Assembly (NCBI GenBank): GCA_963707515.1
Contig: CAVPQI010000003.1
Location: 434,001-498,000 of the forward strand
DNA: 64,000 nucleotides
Direction: 5' to 3'
From: Sva-07 sp963707515
GTDB taxonomy: Bacteria > Actinomycetota > Acidimicrobiia > Acidimicrobiales > Ilumatobacteraceae
In this document: positions 36,621 to 44,501 of the stretch, piece by piece
Numbering within the stretch: position 1 is the stretch's first letter
How the letters are laid out: each line of letters starts with the position of its first letter
Made by a program: the position numbers and the translations under genes
Notes under the pieces: generated by a model
Told to the model about the DNA's origin: nothing
Databases searched by the model: none
Seen by the model: only the letters and a program-made list of their open reading frames with translations

Positions 36621-37193
36621 TCACGGCAGGTAGAGGAGCGACGCCGTGCCGTCGAGGGCGGCGGCGGCGACCGACGCCGCATCGTCGGGCCGTACGGCGA
36701 CGAACGTCACCTCGTCGACGACGTCGACGACCGTTGCCGGTGAAGCGACGACGCGGCCGCCGGCGGCGATCTCGACGGCTGCTCCGGCGCGGACTGACCG
36801 CATCAACGGGTCGATCACCCCGACGACGACCGTGCCGGCCGGTGCCCGAGCCGCCGGGCCGCTCGCGGTGAGCACGTCGACGTCGACGAGTACCTCACCG
36901 TCGGCGACGTGTTGGCGGAGCCGGGCACCGGCGGGCAGTGACGTGATCGCCGATTCCGGGATCACGGGTGCCGGCAAGGTCGCCTCGCGGACGCGCAGCG
37001 GGTCGCCGGGCAGCAGATCACCATCGGCGACGAGCACGACGCGGCTGACGCCCCACGCATCGCGGCGTTCGCCGATGGTTGCCAGCTCGGCTCGGACGGA
37101 CACGGCGACGGTCACCGCCAGCGCGGCGACCACGAGCCAGTAGATCCACGGTCGGCGCGCCAGCTCGAACCGTGCTCGGGTGATGAGCTGCAT
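36621..37193 (-). CDS. SAF-domain protein with one N-terminal membrane anchor
   Basis: The 190-residue protein has an N-terminal transmembrane helix (WLVVAALAVTVAVSV) and a SAF fold (LVADGDLLPGDPLRVREATL, VIPESAITSLPAG), as in CpaB-like pilus assembly or antifreeze-type proteins. The pilus genes are absent, so a role in pili is not supported. The FmdB-like gene lies 87 bp upstream on the same strand. Confidence 0.8.
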   Translation of the reverse strand: MQLITRARFELARRPWIYWLVVAALAVTVAVSVRAELATIGERRDAWGVSRVVLVADGDLLPGDPLRVREATLPAPVIPESAITSLPAGARLRQHVADGEVLVDVDVLTASGPAARAPAGTVVVGVIDPLMRSVRAGAAVEIAAGGRVVASPATVVDVVDEVTFVAVRPDDAASVAAAALDGTASLLYLP

Positions 37194-37280
37194 CTGTTCC
37201 TCCTCGATCGGATCGCGATCGGGGGAGCCGGCGCCGCCGACGCTATCGGCGGATGGTGAGCGCCGGTCGGGCGACGACGG

Positions 37281-37646
37281 TCAGCTGCCCGACGTCGAGG
37301 CCGGCGACGAGTCGGACTTCTTCGTCGACGACTCGGACGTCTTCGACGACGAGGACTCGGTGGACTTCGACGAGCCGGACGACGAGGCGCTGCTGTCGGT
37401 ACTCGACGAGCCGCCGTCAGACGACGAACTGGCCGGGCTCGACGACGACGTGCTCGACGAGCGGTTGTCGGTCTTGAAGAACCCGGATCCCTTGAATGTC
37501 ACGCCGACCGGCGTGAACACCTTCTTGACCGGCAGGACTTCACCGGTCTGGGGATGGGCGAGTTCGGTGAGCGTGTCGTCGGTGAAGCCCTGTTGGACCT
37601 CGACCGTCTCGCCGGAGTCGACGAACTTGTAGACGTAGGTGGGCAT
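37281..37646 (-). CDS. FmdB-like regulatory protein that lacks zinc cysteines
   Basis: The N-terminus MPTYVYKFVDSGETVEVQQG and the block VFTPVGVTFKGSGFFKTDNR match FmdB (PF09723). Normal FmdB carries two CxxC pairs; here both sites are free of Cys (FVDSGE and LTELAHPQTG). A tail of about 60 residues is almost pure Ser with Asp and Lys. Function is unknown. The gene is divergent from galU, with 27 bp between starts. Confidence 0.8.
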   Translation of the reverse strand: MPTYVYKFVDSGETVEVQQGFTDDTLTELAHPQTGEVLPVKKVFTPVGVTFKGSGFFKTDNRSSSTSSSSPASSSSDGGSSSTDSSASSSGSSKSTESSSSKTSESSTKKSDSSPASTSGS

Positions 37647-37673
37647 CGAGGTCGTAAAGATATCGTCCCTTGG

Positions 37674-38546
37674 ATGCAGGTCCGCAGTGCAGTGATTCCG
37701 GCGGCCGGGCTCGGAACTCGATTTCTTCCCGCCACCAAGAGCGTGCCGAAGGAGCTGTTCCCGATCGGTGACCAACCGGCGATCCAATGGGTGATCGACG
37801 AGGCGCTGGGTGCGGGGGTGGATCACATCGTCGTCGTCAGCAGTCGCAACAAGCCCGCCCTCGACGCCTACTTCGCTGCCGACGATGCGCTGGTCGAGGC
37901 GCTCGAGGCCAAGGGGAACGCGGAGGCCGCCGAACGCCTGCGCTCGATCGGACGCGACTGGCGGGTGAGCATCGTCTACCAGGACGACCCCAAGGGCCTC
38001 GGCCATGCCGTCGGCTGCGCCCGCGAGGCCGTCGGCGACGAGCCGTTCGCGGTGATGCTGCCCGATGAGCTGATGTCGAGCTCGGCGGTGCTGGCTCAGA
38101 TGAACGGCGTCTGCGCGGCGACCGACGGCAGCGTCGTCGCCGTGGTCAACGTCCCCCGTGAGGACGTCAGCCGGTACGGCGTCATCGAACCGGCCGGTGA
38201 GCTGTCCGCCGATGGCGTGATCGCGGTCCGCGACCTGGTCGAGAAGCCGTCGCCGGCCGAGGCGCCGAGCAACTTCATCCTCACCGGGCGCTACGTACTG
38301 ACGGCCGACGCCTGGGACGAGATCGAACGCCTGACGCCCGGTGCGGGCGGCGAGCTGCAGCTGACCGACGCACTGCGAGCCCAGGCGGCCCGAGCGCCGT
38401 TCCACGCCGTCGTGGCGGAGGAGCAACGGCTCGACACCGGCACGCCGCTCGGGTTCCTCACCGCCTCGATCGAGCTCGGACTGCGCAGCGCCGAGCTCGG
38501 CGAGCCGCTGCGCGACTACCTGAAGCATCTCAAAGCCGCGCATTGA
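37674..38546 (+). CDS. galU: UTP-glucose-1-phosphate uridylyltransferase
   Basis: GalU makes UDP-glucose, the donor for surface glycans and the partner of GalT. The 290-residue protein has the nucleotide-binding AAGLGTRFLPATKSVPKE, the following FPIGDQPAIQWVIDE, and VVSSRNKPALDAYF. DLVEKPSPAEAPSNF is also conserved. ATG 37674 is chosen because homology starts directly. Confidence 0.96.
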   Translation: MQVRSAVIPAAGLGTRFLPATKSVPKELFPIGDQPAIQWVIDEALGAGVDHIVVVSSRNKPALDAYFAADDALVEALEAKGNAEAAERLRSIGRDWRVSIVYQDDPKGLGHAVGCAREAVGDEPFAVMLPDELMSSSAVLAQMNGVCAATDGSVVAVVNVPREDVSRYGVIEPAGELSADGVIAVRDLVEKPSPAEAPSNFILTGRYVLTADAWDEIERLTPGAGGELQLTDALRAQAARAPFHAVVAEEQRLDTGTPLGFLTASIELGLRSAELGEPLRDYLKHLKAAH

Positions 38547-38609
38547 CCCGGTGTCGGTCGAGTGTGCGCGGGCGCCCGCGCCGCTACACTTCCGACCCGC
38601 ACAGCTCCG

Positions 38610-38684
38610 TGGGGTGTGGTGTAATTGGTAACACAGCAGTTTCTGGTACTGTCATTCGGGGTTCGAGTCCCTGCACCCCAGCCA
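38610..38684 (+). tRNA. tRNA-Gln (anticodon CTG), CCA encoded
   Basis: All arms fold: acceptor TGGGGTG/CACCCCA, D arm, anticodon stem GCAGT/ACTGT with loop TTCTGGT (CTG), and T arm with GGTTCGAGTCC. The CCA end is encoded. A heavily frameshifted glnS is present in the same window, which makes the charging route of this tRNA of interest. Confidence 0.95.
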
Positions 38685-38753
38685 CGATTCGCCCGTTTCC
38701 GAGCTTGCGGGTGGGATCGCCCGAGCGGCTTGCTAACGTGCAGCCCGCTACTT

Positions 38754-38829
38754 GGCCCGTTCGTCTAGTGGCCTAGGACACCACCCTCTCAAGGTGGCGG
38801 CACGGGTTCGAATCCCGTACGGGCTGCCA
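38754..38829 (+). tRNA. tRNA-Glu (anticodon CTC), CCA encoded
   Basis: Acceptor GGCCCGT/ACGGGCT with a G-T first pair, anticodon stem CCACC/GGTGG with loop CTCTCAA (CTC), T arm ACGGG-TTCGAAT-CCCGT. CCA is encoded. It lies 69 bp after tRNA-Gln and is followed by a strong terminator. Confidence 0.95.
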
Positions 38830-38844
38830 AGCAAACACCAGGTC

Positions 38845-38870
38845 AGAGGCCCTCTCCGGAGGGTCTCTTT
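38845..38870 (+). terminator. intrinsic terminator after the tRNA pair
   Basis: AGAGGCCCTC and GAGGGTCTCT form a 10-bp stem with one G-T wobble around the loop TCCG, ending in a short T-run. It begins 16 bp after tRNA-Glu. Confidence 0.8.
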
Positions 38871-39183
38871 CCGTTTCCGGCCTCCGCTGCCAGTGGCGTT
38901 CCCATGAATTCGATGGAGGTCACGCCACGGCACGCCAGCATCGAGCCCGGTGATCGCTGCGAGCGAGGGACGCTCGCGCCCATCAGTACGTGGCCCGCTC
39001 GAAGTCGGAGCATGCGTTTGCCCACCAACGGCGCCGCCGATCGAAACGCTCCTCGCCGCCCATCGACCGCTCGGCTGACAGCGTCACCGGGCCCGACCCT
39101 GTCACCGAATGCCGGCTCGGTGACGCCATGCAGCCAACGTCACATGTAACAAGGAAAGAACGGGGCGCTTGGTTCTGTTCGGT
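38871..39183. other. gap without a supported gene
   Basis: About 310 bp between the tRNA terminator and the sigma-factor stop hold no open frame with a good start or recognisable protein. Composition is slightly less GC-rich than the flanks. This is the left edge of an accessory-looking stretch beside a tRNA gene, but no repeat of the tRNA 3' end was found at its far side by eye. Confidence 0.5.
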
Positions 39184-40431
39184 TCAGCTCAGCCGTCGGC
39201 GCTGGTCTTCGAGGAATCGTCTCTCCGCTGCGTTGTGCGTGCGAACGATCGCCTCGTCGTAGGCGGCGATCGCCTCGTGGCGGGACCCGAGCGCAGCGAG
39301 GAGGTCGGCGCGGGTGGCATGAAACGGCTGGTAGTCGGCGAGTTCGTCGCGCAACGCGTCGACGGCGGCCAGTCCGGCGGCCGGGCCGTCGGCCCGGCTG
39401 ACGGCGACGGCGCGGTTGAGTGCGACGACCGGCGTGGGCTGGTGTGCAAGCAGGCGGTCGTAGAGCGTGACGATCTGTTGCCAGTTGGTGGTGTTGTGGT
39501 CTGGTGACCCGGCATGAATGGCGGCGATCGCGGCTTGGATCTGCATCGGTCCGGGCTGGTCGCGTCGCAGACACGATCGCAGCAGCGCGCTGCCTTCCTC
39601 GATGTCGTCGCGGTTCCAGCGGCTGCGGTCCTGGTCGGCGAGGCGGATCATCGAGCCGTCGGGTGCGGTGCGCGCCGGGCGTCTGGCGTCGGTGAGCAGC
39701 ATCAGTGCCAGCAGCCCTGCGGCTTCGGGCTCGTCGGGCATCAGTTCGACGAGGACTCGTCCGAGTCGGATGGCCTCCGATGACAGATCGACACGGCTGA
39801 GTTGGTTGCCCGAGGTCGACGTGTGTCCTTCGTTGAAGATGAGGTAGATGGCGCCGAGGACGGAGCGGAGACGGTCCGGGAGTTCCGCGTGCCGTGGGAT
39901 GCGGTAGGAGGCGTGGTTGTCGCGCAGCTTGCGCTTCGCTCGCACGATCCTCTGCGCCATGGTGTCCTCGGCGACGAGAAACGACCGCGCGATCTCCGGG
40001 ATTCCCAATCCGGCCAGTAGACGCAAGGTGAGCGCCACCTGGGCGTCGCGTGACAGCGCCGGGTGGCAGCACAGGAACATGAGTCGGAGTTGGTCGTCGG
40101 CAACGACGTCAACGAGGTCGTCGAGTTCGGGATCGTGGTCGTCGTGCATACGGGCGTGCTGCAAGCGTTCAGCGGCGGCGTGGCGGCTGGAACGGGAGGA
40201 TTCTCGCCGCAGCCGGTCGATGGCCTTGTTCCGAGCCGTGGTCGTGATCCATCCGCCGGGATTCGGCGGGACACCGTCGACCGGCCAACGTTCGGCCGCA
40301 ACCGCGAACGCTTCGGCCACCGAGTCCTCGGCGAGATCGACATTGCCGAGGACTCGGATCAGCGTGGCGGTGCATCGCCCGGCCTCACGCCGGAAGATCT
40401 CATCGAGATCGCCGGCGTGCTCGTCGTTCAC
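39184..40431 (-). CDS. ECF sigma factor, ECF42 group
   Basis: The N-terminal half has sigma region 2 (DSVAEAFAVAAERWPVDGVP, GWITTTARNKAIDRLRRES) and region 4 (LRLLAGLGIPEIARSFLVAE). A C-terminal extension of about 230 residues (NEGHTSTSG, LMPDEPEAAGLLALMLL, LDALRDEL-type helices) is the DUF6596/TPR-like part of ECF42 factors. These lack an anti-sigma and are known to be controlled through that extension. The GTG start overlaps the stop of a DGPF-family gene, the normal ECF42 partner. Confidence 0.92.
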   Translation of the reverse strand: MNDEHAGDLDEIFRREAGRCTATLIRVLGNVDLAEDSVAEAFAVAAERWPVDGVPPNPGGWITTTARNKAIDRLRRESSRSSRHAAAERLQHARMHDDHDPELDDLVDVVADDQLRLMFLCCHPALSRDAQVALTLRLLAGLGIPEIARSFLVAEDTMAQRIVRAKRKLRDNHASYRIPRHAELPDRLRSVLGAIYLIFNEGHTSTSGNQLSRVDLSSEAIRLGRVLVELMPDEPEAAGLLALMLLTDARRPARTAPDGSMIRLADQDRSRWNRDDIEEGSALLRSCLRRDQPGPMQIQAAIAAIHAGSPDHNTTNWQQIVTLYDRLLAHQPTPVVALNRAVAVSRADGPAAGLAAVDALRDELADYQPFHATRADLLAALGSRHEAIAAYDEAIVRTHNAAERRFLEDQRRRLS

Positions 40432-40778
40432 TCGCTCTGGAACGGACGCAGTTCGACCGGTCCCTCACAGGCCATCGTTGCCTTACGTGCCCACTCGAGA
40501 GCGGCGTCGAAATCGTCGGCTTCGATCACCCAGAAGCCGCCCATCTGCTCCTTGGTCTCCGCGTAGGGACCATCAGTCATCGACACGTCGCCGTTGTCGC
40601 TGCGCAGCACCGTCGCCGTTGACGCCGGCTGGAGACCCCCGCCGAACAGCTCCGCGCCCGCAGCGGCGAGCTCTTCGTTGAGGGCCCCAACTTGAGCGCC
40701 GATGCGCTGCATGTCGTCGCCGGCGAAGTCCACGACGTACTCCTCGTCGTGCCACACCGAGAGCAGGTACTGAGCCAT
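40428..40778 (-). CDS. YCII-related DGPF-domain protein, ECF42 partner
   Basis: The 116-residue protein has the motif TDGPYAETKEQMGGFWVIEA, the DGPF signature that accompanies ECF42 sigma factors. AAGGAG eight bases before ATG 40778 is a good ribosome site. It lies upstream of the sigma gene, with overlapping GTGA. The function of DGPF proteins is unknown; they are usual targets of the cognate sigma. Confidence 0.93.
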   Translation of the reverse strand: MAQYLLSVWHDEEYVVDFAGDDMQRIGAQVGALNEELAAAGAELFGGGLQPASTATVLRSDNGDVSMTDGPYAETKEQMGGFWVIEADDFDAALEWARKATMACEGPVELRPFQSE

Positions 40779-40829
40779 TGCCACATCTCCTTGTTGTCGT
40801 GAAGGTCGCCCGTGCGATCTTCTACCCCA

Positions 40830-40857
40830 TCAACGAACACCGACGGCAGAATCGACA
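40830..40857 (-). promoter_or_regulatory. candidate ECF42 promoter upstream of the DGPF gene
   Basis: On the minus strand TGTCGA (40857-40852) is followed after 16 bp by CGTTGA. The -35 hexamer equals the one reported for ECF42 targets; the -10 is only similar to the reported CG(A/T)C. Position about 50 bp before the DGPF start fits autoregulation of the operon. Confidence 0.5.
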
Positions 40858-40943
40858 CGCGAGCTCAAGAAATCTCAGGACTTGTTACGGGCGCACGTTA
40901 TGCGTCGGTACGCCGCACAGCTTGCCTACTACGGTCCGGGCCA

Positions 40944-41630
40944 ATGGGCTTCTACGAGCGAATCTCACATCAGTACGACGCGGGGTGGGGTTCGGCGACA
41001 GACGATGTCGAGTTCTATGTGGTCCTTGCGGGTGAATCTGACGGGCCGCTCGTCGAGCTGGCGGTCGGCACCGGGCGAATAGCGATACCGGTTGCGCAGG
41101 CCACCGGACGACGAGTGATCGGGATCGATTCCTCTCCAGCGATGCTCGAACAAGCGCGCGGAAAGGCGGCCGCCGCTGGAGTCCACCTCGACCTGCGACT
41201 GGGTGACATGCGTGCCCTCGAGTTCGACGAGCTGTGCGCGCTGATCTACTGCCCGGCACGATCACTCCTGCACGTGCCCAGCTGGGCAGAACGGCGACAG
41301 GTGTTCGAACGGGTGACGAGATCACTCAGGCCGGGCGGCAGGTTCGCCTGGAACGTGTTTGCCTTCGACCACGAGCTGGCGACACAGCTCGACGGGACCC
41401 GTCAAACCGATCCGTTCCCTCACGTCAACCGGTACGACGCCGCAGACAATCGCATCGACATGATCCTTGACGATGGCACCACCAGCTCGCTGTGGTGGGC
41501 AACGAAGAACGAGTGGCTCGGACTGATCGATGTCGCTGGTCTCCAACTCGAGACGATGCACGGCGACTTCAGCGGATCAGAACTCGGCGCCGACAGCCGC
41601 GAGTACGTCTTCGTGGCCCGACGCCCCTGA
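40944..41630 (+). CDS. class I SAM-dependent methyltransferase
   Basis: The 228-residue protein has motif I LVELAVGTGRIAIPVAQ, an acidic residue after strand 2 (VIGIDSSPAMLE) and the post-I region LRLGDMRALEFDELCA, then YCPARSLLHVPSWAERRQVF. The start ATG 40944 fits homology (MGFYERISHQYDAGW). Codon use is less GC-extreme than neighbours, in keeping with an accessory origin. Substrate unknown. Confidence 0.85.
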   Translation: MGFYERISHQYDAGWGSATDDVEFYVVLAGESDGPLVELAVGTGRIAIPVAQATGRRVIGIDSSPAMLEQARGKAAAAGVHLDLRLGDMRALEFDELCALIYCPARSLLHVPSWAERRQVFERVTRSLRPGGRFAWNVFAFDHELATQLDGTRQTDPFPHVNRYDAADNRIDMILDDGTTSSLWWATKNEWLGLIDVAGLQLETMHGDFSGSELGADSREYVFVARRP

Positions 41631-41675
41631 ACGCCCCGAGCCTGACCTCGGTGCCACCAAAGACGGGTAGGTGAC

Positions 41676-41751
41676 GGGATTATGCAGTGTGCGGCTTGGG
41701 CCGCACTGCACGTAGTCGAGCGTTATGACCGCCAGGCCACTCGATAATCCC
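41676..41751. repeat. nested inverted repeat between methyltransferase and HTH gene
   Basis: Perfect outer arms GGGATTAT and ATAATCCC lie 60 bp apart. Inside, TGCAGTG...CACTGCA with CGGC/GCCG forms a strong hairpin at about 41683-41710. The hairpin could end both convergent genes. The outer arms hint at a small mobile relic, but no target-site duplication is seen. Confidence 0.5.
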
Positions 41752-41756
41752 GAGGG

Positions 41757-42029
41757 TCAGCGGGTTTCGACGAGGTGGCCGTAGCGCTGTTGCGCCGCCT
41801 GCGCGGATGTGCCGAGCAACTCGCCGATGCGTTGCCAGGACAGACCCTTGCTGCGGGCAGCGGTGACGGCTTCGACGATCTGACGCTCGCTACGGGCCCG
41901 GGCGATCGCGGCGCGCTGGATCAGGTACTCCTCGACAGGGCGTTCATCGCCGGGTTGGGGGTCGTAGTCCTCGAACCGCGTGGCGAGTTCGTCGGCGTGG
42001 TCGAGGATCTCTTGGATCGATCGCGGCAT
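41757..42029 (-). CDS. HTH protein, likely antitoxin partner
   Basis: The 90-residue protein has an N-terminal helix (MPRSIQEILDHADELATRFE), a Glu/Arg-rich middle and a helix-turn-helix at the end (GLSWQRIGELLGTSAQAAQQ). It starts 2 bp after the toxin-like gene. The pair is of the kind found as toxin-antitoxin modules in actinomycetes. The assignment is by layout and HTH, not by a named family. Confidence 0.6.
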   Translation of the reverse strand: MPRSIQEILDHADELATRFEDYDPQPGDERPVEEYLIQRAAIARARSERQIVEAVTAARSKGLSWQRIGELLGTSAQAAQQRYGHLVETR

Positions 42030-42031
42030 GG

Positions 42032-42257
42032 TTATGGCTCCAGGAACTTGTTTCGAGCGGGCATGGCGTGGACGATGAAGTCGATGCCGTCGGATGTGGC
42101 GATGCCGATCTCGAGCATCCGGCCGGCGGTGTCGGGCGCCGATGAGCATCGTGAGGTCGTCGAGGTCGAACACTCGGATGGGGTGTCGGTAGGCGTGCAG
42201 CATGTCGTCGTCGGAGATCTGGTGCTTGCGGGCCGAAGGCACGATCACCGGATCCAC
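42032..42257 (-). CDS. toxin-like protein of a small TA pair, one apparent frameshift
   Basis: The first part (VIVPSARKHQISDDDMLHAY, then RHPIRVFDLDDLTMLIG) continues after the removal of one C at about 42135 into DTAGRMLEIGIATSDGIDFI and VHAMPARNKFLEP. This restores about 75 residues resembling a common actinobacterial toxin-like family found upstream of HTH genes. The exact family is not certain. GTG 42257 or TTG 42266 could be the start. Confidence 0.55.
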
Positions 42258-42427
42258 GCTCGTCAACTTACCTTGATGCGAAGGTGGTGTGGTGCTCGTG
42301 TGGATGTCCCTTCACATCGACAGGAGCCTCACGATGATCAACGCTACGTTCACCAGCCCGTTCGACGCCCCGCCCGTAGGCGGTCTCGTCGCTGTCGAAC
42401 TCGCATGCGTGGGTCGGCACCTTGAGT

Positions 42428-42440
42428 TATACTGGCGGGT
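42428..42440 (+). promoter_or_regulatory. -10 element of a probably leaderless vapBC transcript
   Basis: TATACT at 42428-42433 matches the sigma-70 -10 consensus and lies seven bases before the ATG of the antitoxin gene. This distance implies a transcript that starts at or next to the ATG. No ribosome site is present, in line with leaderless translation in actinomycetes. Confidence 0.65.
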
Positions 42441-42671
42441 ATGACTCACCGTGTCGGGCCGAAGGGCCAGGTCGTCATTCCCAAAGAACTCCGAGACGAA
42501 CTCGGCATCGAGCCCGGCGACGAAGTCAGCTTCTGGCGCCACGACGACCACGTCGCGGTCCGCCCAGCGAGTCATCGACGCCCACTGCGCGGACGATTCG
42601 AAGGCACCGTCCTCGTCGACACGCTGACCGCCGAACGTGATGCGGATCGTCAGCGCGAGTCGACGCGGTGA
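42441..42671 (+). CDS. VapB-type antitoxin, SpoVT/AbrB domain
   Basis: The 76-residue protein begins with the AbrB swapped-hairpin pattern VGPKGQVVIPKELRDELGIE and PGDEVSFW. The C-terminal part is charged and should bind the toxin. The stop overlaps the toxin start as GTGA. Expression is probably from the -10 element just upstream, with autorepression as in other VapBC pairs. Confidence 0.92.
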   Translation: MTHRVGPKGQVVIPKELRDELGIEPGDEVSFWRHDDHVAVRPASHRRPLRGRFEGTVLVDTLTAERDADRQRESTR

Positions 42672-43057
42672 CCGTCGTCCTGGACTCCTGGGCCGTGCTC
42701 AGGTTCCTCGAGAACACCGAACCAGCAGCGTCGCTCGTGGCCAACCTGCTCGACGCAGAGCGTCCGCTCATGTCGTGGATCAACCTCGGCGAAGTGCACT
42801 ACGTGATCCGGCGGTCGAGCGGCGAAGACGACGCCATCGAGACCGTTCGCGACCTGCGAGACGTCATCGACGTTCGGCTCCCAGATGAACGGATCGTGCT
42901 CAACGCGGCGCGGATCAAGGCCGACCACGCCATGGCATACGCTGACGCCTTTGGTGCTGCGCTCGCCATCTCCGAGTCGGCGACGCTCTGGACAGGAGAC
43001 CCCGAGCTGCTTGTCGACGGATCGCTCTGGTCCTGGCGCGACCTTCGCTCGGCCTGA
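42668..43057 (+). CDS. VapC-type PIN-domain ribonuclease toxin
   Basis: The 129-residue PIN domain has the acidic residues of the active site: the N-terminal VVLDSWAVLRFLE, Glu in SWINLGEVHYV, and Asp in AYADAFGAALA with LWTGDPELL. PIN toxins cleave RNA, often tRNA. GTG overlaps the antitoxin stop. The module lies in an accessory-looking stretch. Confidence 0.92.
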   Translation: MTVVLDSWAVLRFLENTEPAASLVANLLDAERPLMSWINLGEVHYVIRRSSGEDDAIETVRDLRDVIDVRLPDERIVLNAARIKADHAMAYADAFGAALAISESATLWTGDPELLVDGSLWSWRDLRSA

Positions 43058-43178
43058 CTGACCCCGGCCCGGCGTTCTGAGGCAGGCGCCCAGCTCAAAC
43101 GCATGCTGCCAGCCGCGGTCGTTCAGCGGCGTCATCTGCTTGACTTCGGCACAGCACATCAGGTCACACGGGGGGATC

Positions 43179-43496
43179 GTGGCCAACACGGAGCCGAGCT
43201 CATCGAAACTGCGGTGGGAATATCAGACACTGCGATTCGAGAACGGTCGCGAGTTCGAGGAGGCGGCAGACGACGTGCTCAATCAGCTCGGTGCCGACGG
43301 CTGGGAGGTTGCCGGCTTCACGCGATTTGAGATCGGGCGGGAGAACGGTGACCGGGTCATCCGCATGGGTCGTGGGGACTTGCCGGTCGGCAACTTGCCC
43401 AAGGACTCGGCTGCACCCCCACGGGGTCGACACCCGGTCAGGACCAGTCGCCGGCCACCCGCAACTCGTCGAGGAACCCGATCAACGCCTCGTTGA
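43179..43496 (+). CDS. DUF4177-like small protein
   Basis: The core WEYQTLRFENGREFEEAADD and LNQLGADGWEVAGFTRFEIG matches the DUF4177 pattern of short proteins of unknown function. The start GTG 43179 follows GGGGGGAT. The frame runs 59 bp past the stop of the convergent hydrolase gene; the basic C-terminal tail is therefore doubtful, and a missed frameshift may hide an earlier end. Confidence 0.65.
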   Translation: MANTEPSSSKLRWEYQTLRFENGREFEEAADDVLNQLGADGWEVAGFTRFEIGRENGDRVIRMGRGDLPVGNLPKDSAAPPRGRHPVRTSRRPPATRRGTRSTPR

Positions 43497-44406
43497 CCGG
43501 CGCCGGCGACTCCTGTTGCACCCAGTGCCCGGCACCGTCGACGAGGACATCGCCCCGGTGGCCGGTGAGGAAGGCAGCGCCGACGCTCGGCGGGCTCATC
43601 ACCAGCACCGGATCCGCCGACCCGCCGATGAACAGCGACGGCATCGTCACCTTGGCGCCGTCGAGTTGCGGGGTCAGATTCCAGTTGCGGTCGAAGTTGC
43701 GGTACCAGTTGAGGCCGCCGGTGAAGCCCGTCGCCGCGAACGTCTCGCTGTAGTGGTCGAGTTCGTCCTGGGTCAGCCACGACGGCAGGCCGTCGGGCTC
43801 GGGGATGCGATCCACGAAGCCGCGTCCGTCGAGGGCGAAGGCATCCGGGTCGCCGCTGGTTCCCATCCCGGCGAGCAGGCGGCGCATCGTCCGCGCCGCG
43901 TCGCCGCCGAGCTCCGCGTCGGCGACCCCGGGCTCCTGGAAATAGAGGATGTAGAAGAAGTTGTCGCCGAACACATACCGCATCGCCTCGATCGGCGGAC
44001 GTTCACCGCGCGGCAGGAACGGCACGCTCATGCCGACGACGCCCTGCACCCGGTCGGGATGGAGGAGGGCGGACTGCCAGACGACCATCGATCCCCAGTC
44101 GTGACCGACGAACACCGCCTGCTCGGCGCCGATGTCGTCGAGGATCCCGACGAGGTCACCGGTCAGCGAGACGATGTCGTAGTCCTCGATCGCCTCCGGC
44201 TGCGACGAGCCGCCGTACCCGCGCTGATCGGGTGCCAGCACGCGATAGCCGGCGGCGACCAACGCCGGGATCTGGTGCCGCCACGAGTAGGCGAGCTCCG
44301 GAAACCCGTGTGCCAGCAGCACCGGCGGGCCCGAGCCCTCGTCGATGACGTTCAGGTCGACCCCGTTCGTCGCGATCGTGCGTGTGTTGAATCCGGTGCT
44401 CGCCAT
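43438..44406 (-). CDS. alpha/beta hydrolase, epoxide hydrolase-like
   Basis: The 322-residue protein has the oxyanion motif AHGFPELAYSWRHQIPAL, the nucleophile Asp in FVGHDWGSMVVW, and a late His in VDGAGHWVQQE. The HGFPE and GHDWGS patterns are typical of soluble epoxide hydrolases. The lid region keeps Tyr and Phe residues that could activate an epoxide. The natural substrate is unknown. Confidence 0.87.
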   Translation of the reverse strand: MASTGFNTRTIATNGVDLNVIDEGSGPPVLLAHGFPELAYSWRHQIPALVAAGYRVLAPDQRGYGGSSQPEAIEDYDIVSLTGDLVGILDDIGAEQAVFVGHDWGSMVVWQSALLHPDRVQGVVGMSVPFLPRGERPPIEAMRYVFGDNFFYILYFQEPGVADAELGGDAARTMRRLLAGMGTSGDPDAFALDGRGFVDRIPEPDGLPSWLTQDELDHYSETFAATGFTGGLNWYRNFDRNWNLTPQLDGAKVTMPSLFIGGSADPVLVMSPPSVGAAFLTGHRGDVLVDGAGHWVQQESPAPVNEALIGFLDELRVAGDWS

Positions 44407-44501
44407 TGATCGAGTGTGTCGGTTGGTCCGATCGGTGGACGAGTCGAACGACCGGCGTGCGGCCGACCGTCGGCGGGGTGCGGTCGATACCCTCGGCCGT
44501 C

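Noticed and set aside
36621..37193. Pilus assembly (CpaB) role of the SAF protein
   Set aside because: No other pilus gene lies near; the SAF fold alone does not support that role.
40870..40910. Possible integron attC-like site (GTTATG word)
   Set aside because: No paired RYYYAAC/GTTRRRY sites and no foldable attC stem were found.
42312..42575. Minus-strand frame over the vapB promoter
   Set aside because: It covers the AbrB gene and promoter and has no homology or ribosome site.
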